A stretch of DNA of 8,025 bases from NCBI GenBank assembly GCA_030648225.1, contig JAUSIA010000368.1, positions 1-8,025 on the forward strand, given 5' to 3'. Positions 4,907 through 8,025 of the stretch are shown here, piece after piece. The notes beneath the pieces are model-generated. The model was not told the DNA's origin, ran no database searches, and saw only the letters and a list, made by a program, of their open reading frames with translations. This DNA is from Ignavibacteria bacterium (GTDB lineage Bacteria > Bacteroidota > Ignavibacteria > Ignavibacteriales > Ignavibacteriaceae). The number at the start of each line of letters is the position of its first letter. The stretch's first letter is position 1. The translations under genes and the position numbers were made by a program.

Positions 4907-7879
4907 ATGGCTGATGATAACGTAATAAGAGTAAACTTCACTGATACTCAAAAAAAACGATTACATTCAAGGCAAAAACCAACTCGTATAAAAATACGGG
5001 CGATGCAATATTTTGAAGTTATTCTAAAAAATGATTCCGGCAACTTAATTCCATTTCAAAAAATAAGAGCAACTTTTGATGATGGTTCTACAGAAATTGT
5101 TAGAGTAGATGAGAACGGTTATTACCGATTTAATAGCGTTCCGGAAGGGCCGGTAAAAATTGAAATGCTTGATTTAGACGAACTTTATGCAGCATCACAT
5201 GCAGCAAACATAAAGAAAGCATTTAAAGGAGGAGAAGATCAAAAGATTGTTGTTTTTGAAACTTTAAAATTGCCGCCATACTCATTACAAAAATTGGTTG
5301 AAATATATGATGATGAATCACAGCAAAAAAATGGAACTTCATTCTTAAAAGAATTTACAAGTTATATTGATTCTAAATTAAATGATAAAGAAAAATTAGC
5401 CTGCTATGCTTTATTAACCAGAGCAGGATTACCGACACCGGAAAAAAATGCAAAATATTATAAACATGGTGAAGAATCTGAACTTGATGCAACATCTAAA
5501 TATGTAATTTGGTCAGAACCTTATGTGAAGGCTGTTATACCTGGTACAAAAGTTAAATATTATGGAGGACCAAGTTTTAGTTCATTTGTTGGCAAAGATT
5601 CAGGTTATGAATATCAATGGTTCTGTTTTAATGATCCAAGCACTGTAAAGGATCAAGGTGCTCCATCTGTTGTTTTTGGTCCTGAAAAGTATTATTGGGA
5701 TGTAAGTGAGAATAATAGTTGGAAATTTATCGGTAATCATACTATTTGCCTTAGAGTACAATTTAAATATGCTTCAGGTAAATATGATCCTCCCATTTAT
5801 ATTGAATTTCAGCAGGGTGTTAAAACTGAAGAAGCAATTATTACAGATGCATTAAAGGATTTTAAGGATTTACCTGATCCGGATAATGCCTTATTAGCAT
5901 TATCAAAATACATTGATTTACTTGAAACTGCAGCTAAAATGAGTGGTTCAGAACCACTCGATCCGAATTTTATGAATAATTTAAAGCAGCTAAGAGATAA
6001 AATGATTGAGCGATTCAGCGTTGCAGTTGGTTATCAGAAATTTCCTATCAAAGCTGTGCATATAAATCATGAGACAAGTGAAGTAACCCCATTGCGTGTG
6101 TTTATTTCTTTCCTCGATGAGGATATAATTTGGGATGATTGGGTAATTATTGATTGGACGAATGTTATGGATAGACGTCTTACTGGCGTTTATCATGGAG
6201 AAGGAACAGTAACTGATGCTATTGATGATGCAATTGATGATTTTTTGGATACATTAGATTGGGTTTCTGCAAATCGTTATCCAAAAGGAAAAATTAGAGT
6301 TGAAATACCGGAAGGTGTACCAGGCAGCGGTTATGAGAAAGAATTTATTACTGATGGATCTGCATTTTGGGACTCTATAAGCGAGCTATTAGGTTATGTT
6401 GCCCTTGGAGCTGCTATAATTGCAGGTGTGATTACTTTAATAGCTCCGGTGCCAGGTTCACAAGTTATATCCTTTTGCATATGGACAGCAATTGCAGCAA
6501 GTACATCCTCCGCCGTCATTAACATTGCTCAGAGACATGCAGAAGGATTTGGGGATTTTAAGGAAGATGCTATTGATTCACTTACGATTGTAGGAAATCT
6601 TCTCTCCGGAGGGTGGATGGTGGGTGCGAGACTTACCGGTTTAAAACAATTTGCCGGGTCAAAATTAGGGAAAGGCATACTTATAGGACAGTTTACCTCG
6701 GATGGTGTTCAGGGAGTTTTAGTTGCAGAAGATTTTATAGAAGATTATGAAGCGGCGATGAGTATTAAAGATCCACATGAAAGAACTGCCAGATTAATGG
6801 AAATAACACGTTCGGCATTAATTACCGGAACCATGACTTACATTAGTTTAAAAGGAACAGCCAAAGATATGGAGCTTGGGAGAGACTTCAAAAAACTTGG
6901 AGTTAAAACTGAGGAATTAGATATATCTAAACCTCCTGCTATTAAGGGTAATACTAATTCAAAGCTTGAGATTGAAGTTCAAGACAAAGGGATTGTAAAA
7001 GAAAACACAACTTCTTCACCAAAATCACGGCTCACGAAAGGAGGACCTCCAAGTGATTCAATCAAAGCAAGCTCCCCCGAAAGCGCAGGTATGCCTGATG
7101 AACATTTTAGAGTTTTTAAAGATGTTGCTGTTGATGAACAAAAATATATTTTGTTGAGAAATACAAATATTGCATGCCTTGATTTTATTAAAAAAGGATA
7201 TCCGGCAAAACCATTAACAGTAAAACCAAATACAAGCAAAAAAAAGCATGGTGGATCAACAGATGGGCTAGCAACTGTTGAACAAAAAGATGGGATCCTA
7301 GATCCCAAGGAACTCCAAAAATTATGGGATTATAAAGATGCAAATAACTTTGTTGTATTGAAGAATATGGAAGGTGATTATATAGCGAGAAACTATAAAG
7401 GAGATGAAATTAAACTAAATCAGGTAACTAAAAAACCTTATTCTCAAAATGAATTAGGTTGGGTTATTGATGGAAAATCAGGATTACCTTTTACTGGCGA
7501 TTACGACCTTCAGGATGTCTTTTTCAAAGAGGGATCTATTCATAAAACAAAATCAGGTGAGCAGATCGAGATGCTTCCATCGAAAGCTGCTCTGTGGGAT
7601 GTTTCAGAAGGTAAACAGGATATATCCAATCCCTGGATAAAAAAGGTTAAGGAAAAACTTAATGAAAGACTGAAGAATTATACCTTCAAGGAAGCAATAG
7701 ATGAAACTCCTAAAGAAAGAGTACTACATGGTGCCGATGCTGGATTTGCAATCCCTGGAGAAGAAATAACTGTTTTTCGCCCGGATGGGACAACTGAGTT
7801 ATTAAAGACTCAAGATGATGTCAATATATGGTATGAAAAAATTGGTAGAAAAACGAGATTCGAAAAATTGGAAAAATAA
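4907..7879 (+). CDS. Large T6SS effector with C-terminal edema factor/ExoY-like nucleotidyl cyclase domain
   Basis: This 990-residue multidomain protein is the likely cargo of the preceding PAAR protein. Domains in order: a basic leader (1-32); a transthyretin-like domain (33-93) with G-N-L-I-P-F and V-P-E-G-P-V-K-I; a helical region; an Ig/PKD-like beta domain (199-305) opening I-W-S-E-P-Y and P-G-T-K-V; helices (306-372); a beta module (379-470) with A-V-H-I-N, V-I-I-D-W-T-N and N-R-Y-P-K-G, of a type I recall from long polymorphic toxins; two hydrophobic helices (491-541); a helical pre-toxin region (542-660); a polar linker; and the warhead (726-990). The warhead matches class II adenylyl cyclase toxins (anthrax edema factor, CyaA, ExoY), which make cyclic nucleotides from NTPs. 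R751, K768, D865, D867 and H941 are the apparent catalytic set. There is no N-terminal signal peptide. An upstream in-frame stop fixes the first ATG. Fold-level calls for the middle region are tentative; the delivery role is firmer. Confidence 0.8.
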   Translation: MADDNVIRVNFTDTQKKRLHSRQKPTRIKIRAMQYFEVILKNDSGNLIPFQKIRATFDDGSTEIVRVDENGYYRFNSVPEGPVKIEMLDLDELYAASHAANIKKAFKGGEDQKIVVFETLKLPPYSLQKLVEIYDDESQQKNGTSFLKEFTSYIDSKLNDKEKLACYALLTRAGLPTPEKNAKYYKHGEESELDATSKYVIWSEPYVKAVIPGTKVKYYGGPSFSSFVGKDSGYEYQWFCFNDPSTVKDQGAPSVVFGPEKYYWDVSENNSWKFIGNHTICLRVQFKYASGKYDPPIYIEFQQGVKTEEAIITDALKDFKDLPDPDNALLALSKYIDLLETAAKMSGSEPLDPNFMNNLKQLRDKMIERFSVAVGYQKFPIKAVHINHETSEVTPLRVFISFLDEDIIWDDWVIIDWTNVMDRRLTGVYHGEGTVTDAIDDAIDDFLDTLDWVSANRYPKGKIRVEIPEGVPGSGYEKEFITDGSAFWDSISELLGYVALGAAIIAGVITLIAPVPGSQVISFCIWTAIAASTSSAVINIAQRHAEGFGDFKEDAIDSLTIVGNLLSGGWMVGARLTGLKQFAGSKLGKGILIGQFTSDGVQGVLVAEDFIEDYEAAMSIKDPHERTARLMEITRSALITGTMTYISLKGTAKDMELGRDFKKLGVKTEELDISKPPAIKGNTNSKLEIEVQDKGIVKENTTSSPKSRLTKGGPPSDSIKASSPESAGMPDEHFRVFKDVAVDEQKYILLRNTNIACLDFIKKGYPAKPLTVKPNTSKKKHGGSTDGLATVEQKDGILDPKELQKLWDYKDANNFVVLKNMEGDYIARNYKGDEIKLNQVTKKPYSQNELGWVIDGKSGLPFTGDYDLQDVFFKEGSIHKTKSGEQIEMLPSKAALWDVSEGKQDISNPWIKKVKEKLNERLKNYTFKEAIDETPKERVLHGADAGFAIPGEEITVFRPDGTTELLKTQDDVNIWYEKIGRKTRFEKLEK
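6377..6529 (+). other. Hydrophobic helical hairpin inside the effector
   Basis: Residues 491-541 of the effector hold two uncharged hydrophobic stretches. The first contains Y-V-A-L-G-A-A-I-I-A-G-V-I-T-L-I and the second V-I-S-F-C-I-W-T-A-I-A-A. They are separated by a Pro/Gly turn (A-P-V-P-G-S). They are long enough to be membrane-spanning or to form a buried hairpin. Their position before the warhead suits a translocation role, which is inferred. Confidence 0.55.
7085..7876 (+). other. Nucleotidyl cyclase (edema factor/CyaA/ExoY-like) toxin domain of the effector
   Basis: From H733 to V772 the sequence aligns without gaps to the start of the anthrax edema factor catalytic domain as I recall it. 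Shared points include Y-I-L-x-R, N three residues after that Arg, I at +10, G at +13, K at +17 and V at +21. R751 and K768 match edema factor R329 and K346. The T-G-D-Y-D-L motif (residues 863-868, two Asp codons at 7499 and 7505) matches T-A-D-Y-D-L, whose two Asp residues bind the catalytic metals. L-H-G at 940-942 matches the late N-H-G motif, and a P-D-G turn follows it as P-E-G does in edema factor. The span from K768 to D865 is 97 residues, about 48 shorter than in edema factor, so this is a compact version. The alignment is from memory and not computed. Confidence 0.72.
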
Positions 7880-8025
7880 ATGTATACGGCACACACAAAT
7901 CAACTTAAGAAAATCGAGCTTCCCTCAGCTATCCAACAAGTTTTATGGACTAAACAATCTGCAACACCAGGTGGAAAAATTGGATTGGAAGTTTTTACTC
8001 AATTTGTTGGAAGTAATTCTGATAT
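7880..8025 (+). CDS. Start of a gene with an Ig-like N-terminus (3' end outside window)
   Basis: An open frame begins with ATG at 7880, immediately after the effector's TAA (7877-7879), and runs for 48 complete codons to the window edge. This end-to-end arrangement suggests translational coupling with the effector; no separate ribosome-binding site is obvious beyond A-rich sequence inside the effector's last codons. The visible part contains V-L-W-T-K, A-T-P-G-G-K-I and V-F-T-Q-F-V-G. That resembles the A-K-W-S-K and V-G-E-K-V pattern in the PAAR extension and I-W-S-E with P-G-T-K-V in the effector. I read it as an Ig-like beta domain of T6SS cargo or adaptor proteins. There is no signal peptide. 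The rest of the protein, and so its function, cannot be seen; an immunity role is not excluded. Confidence 0.7.
   Translation, partial: MYTAHTNQLKKIELPSAIQQVLWTKQSATPGGKIGLEVFTQFVGSNSD

Noticed and set aside
5941..5959. Perfect 9-bp inverted repeat (gagtggttc / gaaccactc) around a single base
   Set aside because: It lies inside the effector reading frame with no associated site or gene boundary; one such palindrome by chance in 8 kb is not surprising.
7229..7268. Nucleotide-binding P-loop in the K-K-K-H-G-G-S-T-D-G stretch of the effector
   Set aside because: It lacks the G-x-x-x-x-G-K-(S/T) pattern, and its position corresponds to the second-lysine loop of the cyclase fold.
7291..7307. Inverted repeat tgggatc-cta-gatccca
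   Set aside because: It is short, lies inside the cyclase coding region and has no T-run or nearby start, so it is probably incidental.

Overview
The window is a piece of a type VI secretion system (T6SS) locus, all on the + strand. It reads as the ATPase that recycles the sheath, then the spike, the spike tip and a large effector, followed by the start of another gene. The DNA is AT-rich. Two genes have purine-rich ribosome-binding sites and one has none, and one intergenic gap holds a palindromic repeat. Together these suggest a non-proteobacterial Gram-negative of the Bacteroidota / Ignavibacteria type. That placement is an inference from style; no taxonomic marker is present.

Layout. 1-1422: the C-terminal half of ClpV/TssH (the 5' end lies outside the window). 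1423-1555: a gap with a 16-bp inverted repeat enclosing two GC-rich hairpins. 1556-3691: VgrG, with an intact gp27/gp5-like body and a long repeat-built C-terminal spike. 3733-4818: a PAAR protein with a Gly/Ser/Ala linker and a C-terminal extension of transthyretin-like and Ig-like beta domains. 4907-7879: a 990-residue effector. 7880-8025: the first 48 codons of a gene whose ATG directly follows the effector stop codon.

The main result is the effector's last ~265 residues. They carry the signature of the edema factor / CyaA / ExoY class of nucleotidyl cyclase toxins. A stretch of about 40 residues aligns without gaps to the start of the anthrax edema factor catalytic domain as I remember it, with the same 17-residue spacing between catalytic Arg and Lys. 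It is followed by a T-G-D-Y-D metal-binding motif and a late H-G motif. Two other substrate-contact positions appear changed. Known members need a eukaryotic cofactor (calmodulin or actin), so a eukaryotic target such as a protist is a reasonable hypothesis.

How the genes would work together: VgrG trimerises as the spike, the PAAR domain caps it, and the PAAR C-terminal extension probably docks the effector, whose N-terminus carries a similar transthyretin-like domain. The effector's hydrophobic helices could help its warhead cross a target membrane, and ClpV disassembles the contracted sheath afterwards. The gene at 7880 begins with an Ig-like module resembling those in the PAAR protein and effector. 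It therefore looks more like another cargo or adaptor protein than an obvious immunity protein.
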